DNA from: Arthrobacter sulfonylureivorans
GTDB taxonomy: Bacteria; Actinomycetota; Actinomycetes; Actinomycetales; Micrococcaceae
Direction: 5' to 3'
DNA length: 64,000 nucleotides
Assembly: GCA_004000035.1 (NCBI GenBank)
Contig: RJAE01000003.1
Location: 124,001-188,000, forward strand
In this document: positions 34,945-43,192 of the stretch, one piece after another
Numbering within the stretch: position 1 is the stretch's first letter
Layout of the letters: the number at the start of each line of letters is the position of its first letter
Translations under genes and position numbers: made by a program
Notes under the pieces: model-generated
Told to the model about the DNA's origin: nothing
Seen by the model: the letters and a program-made list of their open reading frames with translations, nothing else
Database searches by the model: none

Positions 34945-35937
34945 GTGAAGAAAATCAGGGCAGCAGTGGCACTGGCGGCGGTGCTGGCATTGACGGCGTG
35001 CGGCGGTGGAAGCCCGTCGGGCGGTGGCGGGGAAACAGCTCCCGCGGGCGGCGGCGAAGCGTCCGGCGGAATGACGAAAATCAACGTGGGCGTCATCCCC
35101 ATCGTGGACGTAGCACCGATCTACCTGGGTAAAGAGGAGGGCTTCTTCGAAGAGGAGGGGCTGGACCTGGAGCTGACCTTGGCGCAGGGTGGTGCGGCCA
35201 TCATTCCGGCCATCACCAGCGGCCAGATGGACTTCGGCTTCAGCAACGTCACCTCTTTGGTCATCGCCCGCTCTAAAGGGCTGGACATGAAGATGGTTGC
35301 CAACGGCGTCGCGACAACGGGCGACCGGGATAAGGATTTCGCCGCTGTCATGGTGAAGCCGGACAGTGGCATCAAAGACATCCCCGACCTCGTGGGCAAG
35401 CGGATCGGTGTTAACACGCTCAATAACATCAGCGATTCCACTATCCGGGAGGCTGTTGAGCAGTCCGGTGGCGATTCGTCCAACCTGAACTTCGTGGAAA
35501 TGCCGTTCCCGGACATGCCGGCGGCCCTGGCGAACGACCAGGTGGACGCGATTGCCGCCGTCGAGCCGTTCGCGACCATTGTGGCAGGCGACGGCGCCGT
35601 GCCGGTCTTCTCCAACTATGCGTATCCGGTCAAGGACCTGACCGTCGCTGCCTACTTCACCTCGGACAAGAACGCGCAGGAGAAGCCGGAAGTCACCGAA
35701 GCGTTTGTCCGCGCCATGAAGAAGTCGCTGGCCTTCGCCGATGAGAATCCTGACAAGGTCCGCGAGATCCTGCCCACGTACACGAAGCTGGATCCGGCCA
35801 CCATTGAGAAGCTGACCCTGCCGAAGTTCCCGCAGGAAGTGAACGCCGACTCGATCCAGGAGATCGCCGACATCTCGCTGAAGAACGGGCTGATCGAAGA
35901 AATTCCGGATATGAAGGCGCTGCTGCCGCAGCAGTAG
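34945..35937 (+). CDS. ABC transporter substrate-binding lipoprotein (NMT1/SsuA type), copy 3
   Basis: 330 residues from the chosen GTG, which has AGAGGG upstream and starts a normal signal peptide (MKKIRAAVALAAVLALTAC, lipidated Cys19); upstream in-frame starts would place charged residues before it. Linker GGGSPSGGGG, then MTKINVGVIPIVDVAPIYLGKEEGFFEEEGLDLELTLAQGG and MPFPDMPAALANDQVDAIAAVEPFATIV. Length is within one residue of copies 1 and 2. Third member of a tandem set served by one permease/ATPase operon. Confidence 0.93.
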   Translation: MKKIRAAVALAAVLALTACGGGSPSGGGGETAPAGGGEASGGMTKINVGVIPIVDVAPIYLGKEEGFFEEEGLDLELTLAQGGAAIIPAITSGQMDFGFSNVTSLVIARSKGLDMKMVANGVATTGDRDKDFAAVMVKPDSGIKDIPDLVGKRIGVNTLNNISDSTIREAVEQSGGDSSNLNFVEMPFPDMPAALANDQVDAIAAVEPFATIVAGDGAVPVFSNYAYPVKDLTVAAYFTSDKNAQEKPEVTEAFVRAMKKSLAFADENPDKVREILPTYTKLDPATIEKLTLPKFPQEVNADSIQEIADISLKNGLIEEIPDMKALLPQQ

Positions 35938-35951
35938 GACCCGCACCAAAG

Positions 35952-35994
35952 CAACGATGATGCCTCTTCCCTGGCGGAAGGGGCATCATCGTTG
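35952..35994 (+). terminator. Terminator after substrate-binding protein 3
   Basis: A 19-bp stem (35952-35970 with 35976-35994, one G:T pair) and 5-nt loop CTGGC, 14 nt after the stop codon. Confidence 0.85.
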
Positions 35995-36035
35995 TCTGCG
36001 GCCATCCCGGAATTGTGGCAAGGCAATCTCAACTA

Positions 36036-36048
36036 TTGACTTTTTCAA
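36036..36048. promoter_or_regulatory. MarR-type operator upstream of the acyl-CoA ligase
   Basis: TTGACTTTTTCAA, identical over 13 bp to the core of the master operator at 28758-28782, 97 bp before the ligase ATG. TTGACT could serve as -35 box. Confidence 0.75.
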
Positions 36049-36145
36049 CTAAAACGCATTAGGTTGAAGGGGTGCTGCTGTGATGCGCTTCACGGCGGCT
36101 CCGCTGGGTAGCCCGGGCGCCGGGTACGTCGAAAGGGTTTGAACG

Positions 36146-37723
36146 ATGCAGAATCAGGGGCTCGGTGCCTGGATCCACAAGCGCCGCATGAAGTCCGCGG
36201 CCAAGACCGCGATCATTAGCACGGCGGGCGAGATGAGCTACGGCGCATTTGCCGAGCGCGTCGATCGGCTGGCCAATGCGCTGGCGGACCGCGGCATCGC
36301 CCAGGGTGACCGGGTGGCCTACCTGGGCGAGAACCACCCGGCCTTTTTGGAGACTTTCTTTGCCTGCGGCACCCTGGGCGCGATTTTCGTTCCGCTGAAC
36401 ACCCGCTTGGCGCCGCCCGAAGTCCAGTTCGCCCTGCAGGACTCCGGCAGCAGCATCCTCATCCATGCCCGCACGTTGGAGCCGCTGGCCGTGCGCGGCA
36501 GCTCCCTGCTGGGCATCACTCACCGGATCGTGGTCGAGGACGGTCCCGCGGGAAACGGGAACGGTGGTCCCGCCGGAAACGCAACGGAGGCAGGCGGGCA
36601 GGGCACCGCCGTCGAGCTGTTGGAAGAGGTTATTGGATCCGGCAGCGAGGAGCGCCGGGACGTGGCCGTCTCGCTCGATGATCCGGCCATGATCCTCTAC
36701 ACCTCCGGCACCACCGGCCGGCCAAAGGGCGCGCTGCTCACGCACGGCAACATGACCTGGAACAGCATCAATGTGCTGGTGGATTTCGACATGGCCAGCA
36801 CCGACGTGGCGCTGATGATCGCGCCGATGTTCCACGTGGCGTCGCTGGGCATGGGCGTGCTGCCGGCACTGCTCAAGGGTGCCACCGTGGTGCTCGAGCC
36901 GAAGTTTGAACCCGGCCGGACCTTGATGCTGATCGAGAAGTACAAGGCCACCAGCATCAGCGGCGTGCCCACCACCTATCAACTGCTGTGCGAGCACCCC
37001 GACTGGGACAAGACCGACATCAGTTCGCTGAACAAGCTGACCTGCGGCGGCTCCGCGGTGCCGATGCGGGTGCTGGAGGCCTACGAGGCCCGCGGGCTGT
37101 CCTTCACCAACGGCTACGGCATGACGGAGACAGCGCCCGGCGCCACCACGCTGGCCGCGGAGAAGTCGCGCCCGAAGGCCGGGTCCGCGGGACTTCCGCA
37201 CTTCTTCACCGACATCCGGATTGCCGACCCGATGGGCGATGTGCTGCCGGCGCGCGAAGTGGGCGAGGTCCAGATTTCCGGTCCGAACGTGATCCGCGGG
37301 TACTGGAACCGGCCCGATGCCACGGCCGAAAGCTATGCCGACGGCGTCTGGTTCAAGTCCGGCGACATGGGCTACGTGGACGAAGACGGCTTTCTGTTCA
37401 TTTCCGACCGGCTCAAGGACATGATCATCTCCGGCGGCGAGAACATTTATCCGGCCGAAGTGGAGCAGGTCATCCTGGAGCTGGAGGCGGTCAGCAGTGC
37501 GGCCGTGATCGGTGTTCCGGACGAAAAGTGGGGCGAAGTCCCGCGCGCGGTGGTGACCGTCCGCGAAGGCTTTGCGGTGACCGCCGAGGATATCCAGCAG
37601 CATCTGGACGGGCGGCTGGCCCGCTACAAGATCCCCAAGTCCGTGGTGATTGTGGAGGACCTGCCGCGGACGGCCAGCGGCAAGATCCGCAAGGCCGACC
37701 TGCGCAAGGAATACTCCAACTAG
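36146..37723 (+). CDS. Acyl-CoA synthetase (AMP-forming), hydroxycinnamate-CoA ligase candidate
   Basis: 525-residue ANL-superfamily ligase that activates a carboxylic acid with ATP and CoA. P-loop YTSGTTGRPKG at 185-195, GYGMTE in the acceptor region, VWFKSGDMGYVDEDGFLFISDRLKDMI hinge segment and the C-terminal catalytic lysine in ASGKIRK. Residues 133-153 are an unusual Gly/Asn/Pro/Ala-rich stretch (GPAGNGNGGPAGN) not expected in the fold, probably a surface loop. Under the same operator as the side-chain enzymes, it is the natural entry step (CouL-like). The acid is inferred; benzoate- or fatty-acid-type ligases share these motifs. Confidence 0.9.
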   Translation: MQNQGLGAWIHKRRMKSAAKTAIISTAGEMSYGAFAERVDRLANALADRGIAQGDRVAYLGENHPAFLETFFACGTLGAIFVPLNTRLAPPEVQFALQDSGSSILIHARTLEPLAVRGSSLLGITHRIVVEDGPAGNGNGGPAGNATEAGGQGTAVELLEEVIGSGSEERRDVAVSLDDPAMILYTSGTTGRPKGALLTHGNMTWNSINVLVDFDMASTDVALMIAPMFHVASLGMGVLPALLKGATVVLEPKFEPGRTLMLIEKYKATSISGVPTTYQLLCEHPDWDKTDISSLNKLTCGGSAVPMRVLEAYEARGLSFTNGYGMTETAPGATTLAAEKSRPKAGSAGLPHFFTDIRIADPMGDVLPAREVGEVQISGPNVIRGYWNRPDATAESYADGVWFKSGDMGYVDEDGFLFISDRLKDMIISGGENIYPAEVEQVILELEAVSSAAVIGVPDEKWGEVPRAVVTVREGFAVTAEDIQQHLDGRLARYKIPKSVVIVEDLPRTASGKIRKADLRKEYSN

Positions 37724-37757
37724 CCTGCCGGTGGCCGGGTGCCGCGGCTCGTACCCG

Positions 37758-37840
37758 CTGCGGCTGACGACGGCGGTGCCCGGCTCCGTCCTGCGGCTGA
37801 CGACGGCGGTGCCCGGCTTCGGCTCTTCCGGAACCGGGCA
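37758..37840. repeat. 28-nt direct repeat plus terminator-like stem between ligase and vanR
   Basis: The same 28 nt occur at 37758-37785 and 37791-37818 (period 33), each ending in ACGACGGCGGTGCCCGGCT. TGCCCGG (37810-37816) pairs with CCGGGCA (37834-37840). The ACGACGGCGGTGCC core recurs in other gene-end regions of the window (52757). Confidence 0.6.
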
Positions 37841-37845
37841 GCGGG

Positions 37846-38466
37846 CTACTTCTTGGCGCCGGCCGCCTGCCGGGAGCCCGGCCGGTTCGCGTAGAGCTGG
37901 TCGATCAGGTTCAGCCCGTGCTGGGCCCAAGCGATCTCCTGGTCGGCCCGGGCCACCAGGCCTTCATACGTGAAGCGTTTGAAGGCCTTGACCCGGTCGC
38001 GGTCGGCTTCGGGCGTGCCGGCCAGGCGGCGGTTGAGCATTTCGCTGCGGTCCTGGTCGATCTCCCGGATCCGCTGCTCCCATTGCTGGCGCAGGCCCGT
38101 GTGGTGTTCAATGTGCGCGCGCATCTGCTCACGCGCCGCTTCGGGCGCGGCCCATTCAAGGTAGGCGGCCTTCAGGTGAGCTGGATCCCGCACCCGGGTG
38201 TACTCGAGGGTGGTGTTCATCCAGCCCCGGAACGCCTCCACGCCGGCATCGGTGATGTGGTATCGGCGCTTCTTACCGCGCTGGCCCCAAGTGACCTCCT
38301 CGCCCTCGAGCAGGCCTTCCTTCTCCATCCGCCGCAGCTCCGGGTAGATCTGCGAGTCCGGAGCGTGCCACACGTGCCCCACCGAGGACTCGAATTCCTT
38401 GTAGAGGTCGTAGCCGGTCATGGGTTCAACGCTGAGCAGCGCCAGCAAGGCGTAGCGGAGACTCAT
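37846..38466 (-). CDS. vanR: PadR family regulator, VanR-like
   Basis: 206-residue PadR regulator. N-terminal winged helix MSLRYALLALLSVEPMTGYDLYKEFESSVGHVWHAPDSQIYPELRRMEKEGLLEGEEVTWGQRGKKRRYHITDAGVEAF, then a helical C-terminal dimerisation domain (Vir-type). Divergent from vanA-vanB with two inverted repeats between. In Corynebacterium glutamicum the vanABK operon is repressed by a PadR-type VanR released by vanillate; family, position and target genes agree here, so the name is given by analogy. The start Met has only a weak ribosome-binding site. Confidence 0.85.
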   Translation of the reverse strand: MSLRYALLALLSVEPMTGYDLYKEFESSVGHVWHAPDSQIYPELRRMEKEGLLEGEEVTWGQRGKKRRYHITDAGVEAFRGWMNTTLEYTRVRDPAHLKAAYLEWAAPEAAREQMRAHIEHHTGLRQQWEQRIREIDQDRSEMLNRRLAGTPEADRDRVKAFKRFTYEGLVARADQEIAWAQHGLNLIDQLYANRPGSRQAAGAKK

Positions 38467-38500
38467 TGATCCAACTTTCTTGTCGACTGTGTTGCCAATC

Positions 38501-38550
38501 ACTATATCCATCGATAGTCTGAGATTCACGCCACTATCTATGTTGATAGT
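38501..38550. promoter_or_regulatory. Twin VanR-type operators
   Basis: ACTAT-N8-ATAGT at 38501-38518 and ACTATC-N6-GATAGT at 38533-38550, both 18 bp, centres 32 bp apart (three helical turns). They lie between divergent vanR and vanA, the first 35 bp from the vanR start. Confidence 0.75.
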
Positions 38551-38645
38551 TAGTTGGTCGGCCCGGAGACGGCACCGCCATCGGGCAAATATAACTGAGC
38601 CTGCGTCACTGCTGATGTCGGCTCGCGCTACCGGAAGGAACAGTT

Positions 38646-39755
38646 GTGACTGCTGCTGTGCAGACCGCCAGCTCCACCACCCATAAGGTCATGGGCCACC
38701 CGCTGAATGCGTGGTACGTGGCGGGCTGGGACCACGAGGTCACCCGCAAGCCGATGGCCCGGCGGATCGCCAACCGGCCGCTGGCGCTGTACCGCACCGA
38801 GGACGGCAAGGCCGTGGCGCTCGCCGACGCCTGCTGGCACCGGCTGGCGCCGCTCTCCATGGGCAAGACCATGGGCAAGGACGGGATCCAGTGTCCGTAC
38901 CACGGCATCGTCTACAACTCGGCCGGGCGGTGCGTCTCGATGCCGGCGCAGGAGACCATCAACCCCTCGGCCACGGTGCCGTCCTTTCCGGTGGTGGAGC
39001 GCCACCGGTACGTCTGGGTGTGGCTGGGCGACCCGACGCGGGCCGATCCGGATCTGGTCCCGGACATGCACCAGATGGACTCGCCCGAATGGGCGGGCGA
39101 CGGCGAGACCATCCACGCCGACTGCAATTACCAGTTGGTGCTGGACAACCTGATGGATCTGACCCACGAAGAGTTCGTGCACTCGTCCTCCATCGGGCAG
39201 GAGGAGCTCAGCGAGTCCGACTTCGTGGTTTCCCATGAGGGCAACACCGTCACCGTGACGCGCTGGATGCACAACATTGACGCGCCGCCGTTCTGGCTGA
39301 AGAACATGCGGGATAAGTTTCCCGGATTCGAAGGCAAGGTGGACCGTTGGCAGATCATCACCTTCCAGGCCCCGTCCACCATCTGCATCGACGTCGGCGT
39401 GGCCAAGGCCGGCACCGGTGCGCCGGAGGGGGACCGCAGCCAGGGAGTGAACGGTTTCGTGATGAACACGATCTCGCCGGAAACCGACAGGTCCTGCCAC
39501 TATTTCTGGGCGTTCATGCGCAACTACCGGTTGGACAGCCAACTGATCACCACCCAGCTGCGGGACGGCGTACACGGCGTGTTCGGCGAGGATGAGGAGA
39601 TGCTCAAGGCGCAGCAGCAGGCCATCGACGCCAATCCGGACTACGAGTTCTACAACCTGAACATCGACGCCGGCGGCATGTGGGTGCGCCGGCTGATCGA
39701 GCGGATGTTGGTGGCCGAAGGCCGGATGGCTTCCGCCGTCCAGGCCGGCATCTGA
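38646..39755 (+). CDS. vanA: Rieske non-haem iron oxygenase, vanillate O-demethylase oxygenase subunit
   Basis: 369-residue oxygenase. Rieske [2Fe-2S] ligands Cys63, His65, Cys83 and His86 (CWHRLAPL, CPYHG), and the mononuclear iron site in NLMDLTHEEFVHSS (His174, His179). Length and order are those of VanA, which removes the methyl group of vanillate as formaldehyde to give protocatechuate. GTG start with AAGGAAC upstream. It precedes its reductase vanB by 20 nt and is divergent from vanR. Related enzymes demethylate other aryl methyl ethers, so vanillate is the most likely but not proven substrate. Confidence 0.9.
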   Translation: MTAAVQTASSTTHKVMGHPLNAWYVAGWDHEVTRKPMARRIANRPLALYRTEDGKAVALADACWHRLAPLSMGKTMGKDGIQCPYHGIVYNSAGRCVSMPAQETINPSATVPSFPVVERHRYVWVWLGDPTRADPDLVPDMHQMDSPEWAGDGETIHADCNYQLVLDNLMDLTHEEFVHSSSIGQEELSESDFVVSHEGNTVTVTRWMHNIDAPPFWLKNMRDKFPGFEGKVDRWQIITFQAPSTICIDVGVAKAGTGAPEGDRSQGVNGFVMNTISPETDRSCHYFWAFMRNYRLDSQLITTQLRDGVHGVFGEDEEMLKAQQQAIDANPDYEFYNLNIDAGGMWVRRLIERMLVAEGRMASAVQAGI

Positions 39756-39775
39756 AGGAAGGTGTAGACGGCAAC

Positions 39776-40789
39776 ATGGCAGCAACAAACGTAGAAGTCT
39801 GGCAGCACGCCACCGTGGTGGACGTGCAGGACGTGGCGGCCGGCATCCGCCGCATCGTGCTGGAACCGGCCCTGCCAAAGACCGCAGAACCGGGAGCGCA
39901 CATCGACCTGAAGGTGCGGATTGCCGGCCAGGAGGATAGACGGTCCTACTCCATCGTGGACTCGGCCGACGGCGGACGCCGCCTCGCACTGAGCGTGCTG
40001 AAGGCCCCGGCTTCCCGGGGTGGATCGGAATTTATGCACACGCTGGCCGCCGGCGACACGCTGGAGGTCACCCAGCCGCTGCAGAACTTCCCGCTGCGGG
40101 TCGGGGCCGAGCAGTACATCCTGTTGGCCGGCGGCATCGGCGTGACCGCGATGATCAACATGGCCCGTGTGCTCAAGGCCGTGAAGGCCGATTACCGGAT
40201 GGTGTATGCCGGCCGCAGCCGTGATGCGATGGCCTATCTGGACCGGCTGCGCGAGGAGCACGGGGACCGGTTGCAGGTCCACGTGGACGATGAAGCCACG
40301 TCGCTGCAGGTGGGCGAACTGGTGGCCGGCGCGGACATGGATACCGAGCTATACATGTGCGGGCCGATCCGCCTGATGGACGCGGTCCGCCGGGCCTGGA
40401 CGGAACGCGAACTGCCGGTGGCGAACCTGCGCTACGAGACCTTCGGCAACAGCGGCTGGTACGACCCGGAGGAGTTCGTGGTGAGGATCCCGCGGCTGGG
40501 CATCGAGGCCACGGTCGGTCAGGGCCGCTCGATGCTCGAGGCCCTCGAAGAGGCCGGCGCGGACATGATGTTCGACTGCCGCAAGGGCGAGTGCGGGCTC
40601 TGCGAAGTGCGTGTCCTGGCCCTGGCCGGCGCGATCGACCACCGGGACGTCTTCTACAGCGAACGCCAGCAGCATGCAGCGGAAAAGATGTGCTGCTGCG
40701 TCTCCCGGGCCGTCACCTCCGGCACCGGCGCGCAATCCGACGCCGTCCCCGGCCGCGGCCCGGCCGTCGTCACCATCGACGTGTCCTAA
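39776..40789 (+). CDS. vanB: Vanillate O-demethylase reductase subunit (PDR/VanB family)
   Basis: 337-residue phthalate-dioxygenase-reductase-type protein: flavin-binding RRSYSIVDSADGG, NAD-binding LLAGGIGVTAMINMARVL and MCGPIRLMDAV, and a C-terminal plant-type [2Fe-2S] ferredoxin with CRKGECGLC and a distal cysteine in MCCCVSRAV. Transfers electrons from NADH to VanA. About 20 residues longer than typical VanB, the excess being a C-terminal tail. The ATG is 20 nt after vanA, with GAAGGAAGG somewhat far upstream. Confidence 0.92.
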   Translation: MAATNVEVWQHATVVDVQDVAAGIRRIVLEPALPKTAEPGAHIDLKVRIAGQEDRRSYSIVDSADGGRRLALSVLKAPASRGGSEFMHTLAAGDTLEVTQPLQNFPLRVGAEQYILLAGGIGVTAMINMARVLKAVKADYRMVYAGRSRDAMAYLDRLREEHGDRLQVHVDDEATSLQVGELVAGADMDTELYMCGPIRLMDAVRRAWTERELPVANLRYETFGNSGWYDPEEFVVRIPRLGIEATVGQGRSMLEALEEAGADMMFDCRKGECGLCEVRVLALAGAIDHRDVFYSERQQHAAEKMCCCVSRAVTSGTGAQSDAVPGRGPAVVTIDVS

Positions 40790-40808
40790 CCGCCGGTGAT
40801 CGACCAAA

Positions 40809-40901
40809 GGCGCTTGCGCCTGCGTGGAGATCCGCGGCGATAGTGTCGCCACGCGCTTCGCTTGGTCGACAACCGGGCGCTTGCGCCTGCGTGGCGATCC
40901 G
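40809..40901. repeat. Structured direct repeat after vanB
   Basis: A 26-nt sequence beginning GGCGCTTGCGCCTGCGTGG occurs at 40809-40834 and, with one change, at 40876-40901. Each copy contains the self-complementary GGCGCTTGCGCC. Outer arms CGACCAA (40801-40807) and TTGGTCG (40862-40868) and an inner GGCGA-N5-TCGCC add further stems. It fills the gap between convergent genes and may act as terminator. Confidence 0.6.
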
Positions 40902-40925
40902 GCCGAATGGCCACTGCCGCCCGAC

Positions 40926-41669
40926 CTAAATCCAGCGCGGTGCTTGGGGCACGTCCGTCCTGTTCGAGGTGATGCCGTGCGTGGACCGACCGGCAGCCCA
41001 GCCGGTGATGTCCGGCAGGGTGCCGGTAATGATTTCCGGGTCTGCCGCCGCGGTGTCGCCGAGTTGCGTAACGCCGCCTGAGCCCAGGACTTCCAGACGA
41101 AGGTCTCTGTCGTCGCCACGATGGTGCCAGGCTCCGGTGATGTCTCGGAGCAGGCGTTCGAGGACATCGGCGGGCACGTCGTCGAAGCTGGCGCCGTTGT
41201 CGAGGTCGACGGCGTGGATCCAGACTTCCCGGGTCCGCATCCACACGGTTTCGGAGGCCGGGACGGTGCGGCCCTGGGCGGTTTTGACCTCATGCCGCCA
41301 CGCTTCTTGCGCTGTGTCCCGCCATTTGGCACTGAGGTCTGTGGCGGAGTGTTCATAGAGGTTGCGCAACTCGATGGGAGAGAGCGTGGCACCATAGTCG
41401 ATTTCCTCGTTCCGGGCCTGCCAGGAGGAATACATCGGTGTTTCCACACCGGTGTTGGCCCACTCGATCAACCGTGCGATGGCGCGGGCGTTGTAGCCGA
41501 TATGGGCGATGACGTGACGGCGGGTCCAGCCGGGCAGCAGCGATGGCGCGTCGAGGTCGTGGTCGGAGAGCTCGTTGAGCTTGCGGCCGAAAAAGGCGGT
41601 GCCGCGGCGGGCTGTGAGCAGCGCGCTCCTGAGGTCCGGGTCCTGGGTGAGGTCCTGGCGTGCAACCAT
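40926..41669 (-). CDS. Mycothiol-dependent maleylpyruvate isomerase family protein
   Basis: 247-residue DinB-fold protein: LLPGWTRRHVIAHIGYNARAIARLIEWANTG near the N terminus and VWMRTREVWIHAVDLDNGASFDDVP in the middle supply the metal-binding histidines and glutamate of the actinobacterial mycothiol-dependent isomerase, which converts maleylpyruvate to fumarylpyruvate in gentisate degradation. The ATG at 41669 has AGGAGAG upstream and gives the family length. No gentisate dioxygenase or hydrolase gene is adjacent, so it may be a stray pathway member or another thiol-transfer enzyme of the family. Confidence 0.87.
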   Translation of the reverse strand: MVARQDLTQDPDLRSALLTARRGTAFFGRKLNELSDHDLDAPSLLPGWTRRHVIAHIGYNARAIARLIEWANTGVETPMYSSWQARNEEIDYGATLSPIELRNLYEHSATDLSAKWRDTAQEAWRHEVKTAQGRTVPASETVWMRTREVWIHAVDLDNGASFDDVPADVLERLLRDITGAWHHRGDDRDLRLEVLGSGGVTQLGDTAAADPEIITGTLPDITGWAAGRSTHGITSNRTDVPQAPRWI

Positions 41670-41884
41670 CGTCTCTCCTGCAAAGGTGGCGGCGCCGCCC
41701 GCTCGCACGGGCCGCGCCTGTCGGTTCGGATTCCGCTACTGTCCCAAAAAGGTCCTGTCCCCTTGCTCAAGCGTAGCGCTCGGAGTGCCGCGGGCTCGGG
41801 GCAAGGAGGGGAGGCCTGTAGCGCCGAGGGTAACGGCGGCACCCAGGAGAGCGCGCCGTCGTCGTTGGGTGCTGCGGTTTGCCG

Positions 41885-43192
41885 CTAGGCGCTGGCCGGC
41901 TCCACCGGTTCCAGTTTGCGTTCCAGCGGGTGCTCGATCTCGTCCTTCAACATGCCGCCGAAGGTGAGCGCCAGCACCGCCAGGAGCGGCAGGGCCAGGC
42001 CCACCAGCAGGAAGATCAGCCAGATCGGCACCACTTCGCCCAGCGGGCCGGCCAGCGCCATGGACACCGGCATCAGGGCGAGCGAGACGAAGAAATCGAG
42101 GCTGGAAATGCGGCCGAGCAGGTGCGACGGCACCCTGCGCTGCAGCAACGTTCCCCAGATCACCTGGCCCGCGCTGCCGGTGGCCCCGACCACGAACAGC
42201 GCCACGGCCATCACCCAGAAGCTGTCGGTGAAGCCAATGACCGCGATGGGCAAGGCGCCCGCGCCCCAGCACAACAGCATCACGGAGAGGTAGCGCCTGG
42301 GCAGCCGCAGGGACGCGGTGATCAAGGCCCCCACCGCACCGCCGATACCGAAGATACCGAGCAGGAATCCGAAGGTTTTCGAGTCCCCGCCCAATTGGTC
42401 GGCGACGGCGAAAGGCAGCAGCACCTCGATCGGGCCGATGAAAATGAGCACGCTCACGACGGCCCACAGCAGCGTCCACAGCAGCCAGGGAGTCTTCAGG
42501 GTGTAGGACACGCCCTCGCGCAGGTCGGCCAGGACGGAGCTTCGCTTGGCCGTGGGCTCGTCCTCAGCGGAGACGGACGCGGCGGTGCCCTGATCCGGAA
42601 CCAGCTCCTGGCCCAGGAAGTTCAGGATGACCAGCGCGGCCAGATGGCACAGCGAGATCCAGCCGATGGCTGCCCCGGGCGAGAAGGACGCGACGACCAT
42701 TCCCGCTACGGCAGGGCCCGCGGCCTGCTGCAGCAGCGGACGCATGGTGCCTTCCATGCCGTTGGCTGCCAGCAGGTCCTCGGCTGGCAGGATCCTGGGC
42801 AGGATGGCCGAGTAGGCGGGGAAGAAGAAGGCTGCTCCCACACCCAGCAGGAAAGCCGCCGCGGCCAGATGCCACAGCTGCAGCAGCCCGGTCACGGCAA
42901 GCAACGTCACGGCAGCGATGGCCACCAGGTTGGCGGCCTCGACGCTGATGATCAGGCGGCGGCGCGGAAGCCTGTCGGCCGCGATGCCGCCCATCAGCAC
43001 GAAGGCCAGCAGTCCGATGCTAGAGCAGGTGGCGACGAGCGAGAGCTGGATGGGGCCGCCGCCCAGCGCAATGACCTGGTAGACCATGGCCACGGCCCAC
43101 ATGCCAGTGCCGAATACCGAGATGGCCAGGGCCGAAATGAGGACCCGGTAGTTGCGGTGGGCGAAGGGCCTCAGCACGCGGGGCGTGGACAT
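41885..43192 (-). CDS. MFS transporter (MFS_3/enterobactin-exporter type)
   Basis: 435-residue membrane protein with about 12 hydrophobic segments. Typical for the exporter group: FAHRNYRVLISALAISVFGTGMWAVAMVYQV at the start, GGIAADRLPRRRLII after segment 2, and a C-terminal cytoplasmic tail rich in Glu/Lys. AGGAACC precedes the ATG. Probably drug or siderophore efflux rather than the VanK importer often found with vanAB. Upstream it faces the methylenetetrahydrofolate reductase-type gene. Confidence 0.87.
   Translation of the reverse strand: MSTPRVLRPFAHRNYRVLISALAISVFGTGMWAVAMVYQVIALGGGPIQLSLVATCSSIGLLAFVLMGGIAADRLPRRRLIISVEAANLVAIAAVTLLAVTGLLQLWHLAAAAFLLGVGAAFFFPAYSAILPRILPAEDLLAANGMEGTMRPLLQQAAGPAVAGMVVASFSPGAAIGWISLCHLAALVILNFLGQELVPDQGTAASVSAEDEPTAKRSSVLADLREGVSYTLKTPWLLWTLLWAVVSVLIFIGPIEVLLPFAVADQLGGDSKTFGFLLGIFGIGGAVGALITASLRLPRRYLSVMLLCWGAGALPIAVIGFTDSFWVMAVALFVVGATGSAGQVIWGTLLQRRVPSHLLGRISSLDFFVSLALMPVSMALAGPLGEVVPIWLIFLLVGLALPLLAVLALTFGGMLKDEIEHPLERKLEPVEPASA

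Noticed and set aside
36059-37930. 623-codon minus-strand frame
   Set aside because: Antisense to the acyl-CoA ligase, which has all ANL motifs; the frame has no recognisable domain.
41885-43192. VanK-type vanillate importer
   Set aside because: The protein starts and folds like MFS_3 exporters, is convergent with vanAB and far from the VanR operators.
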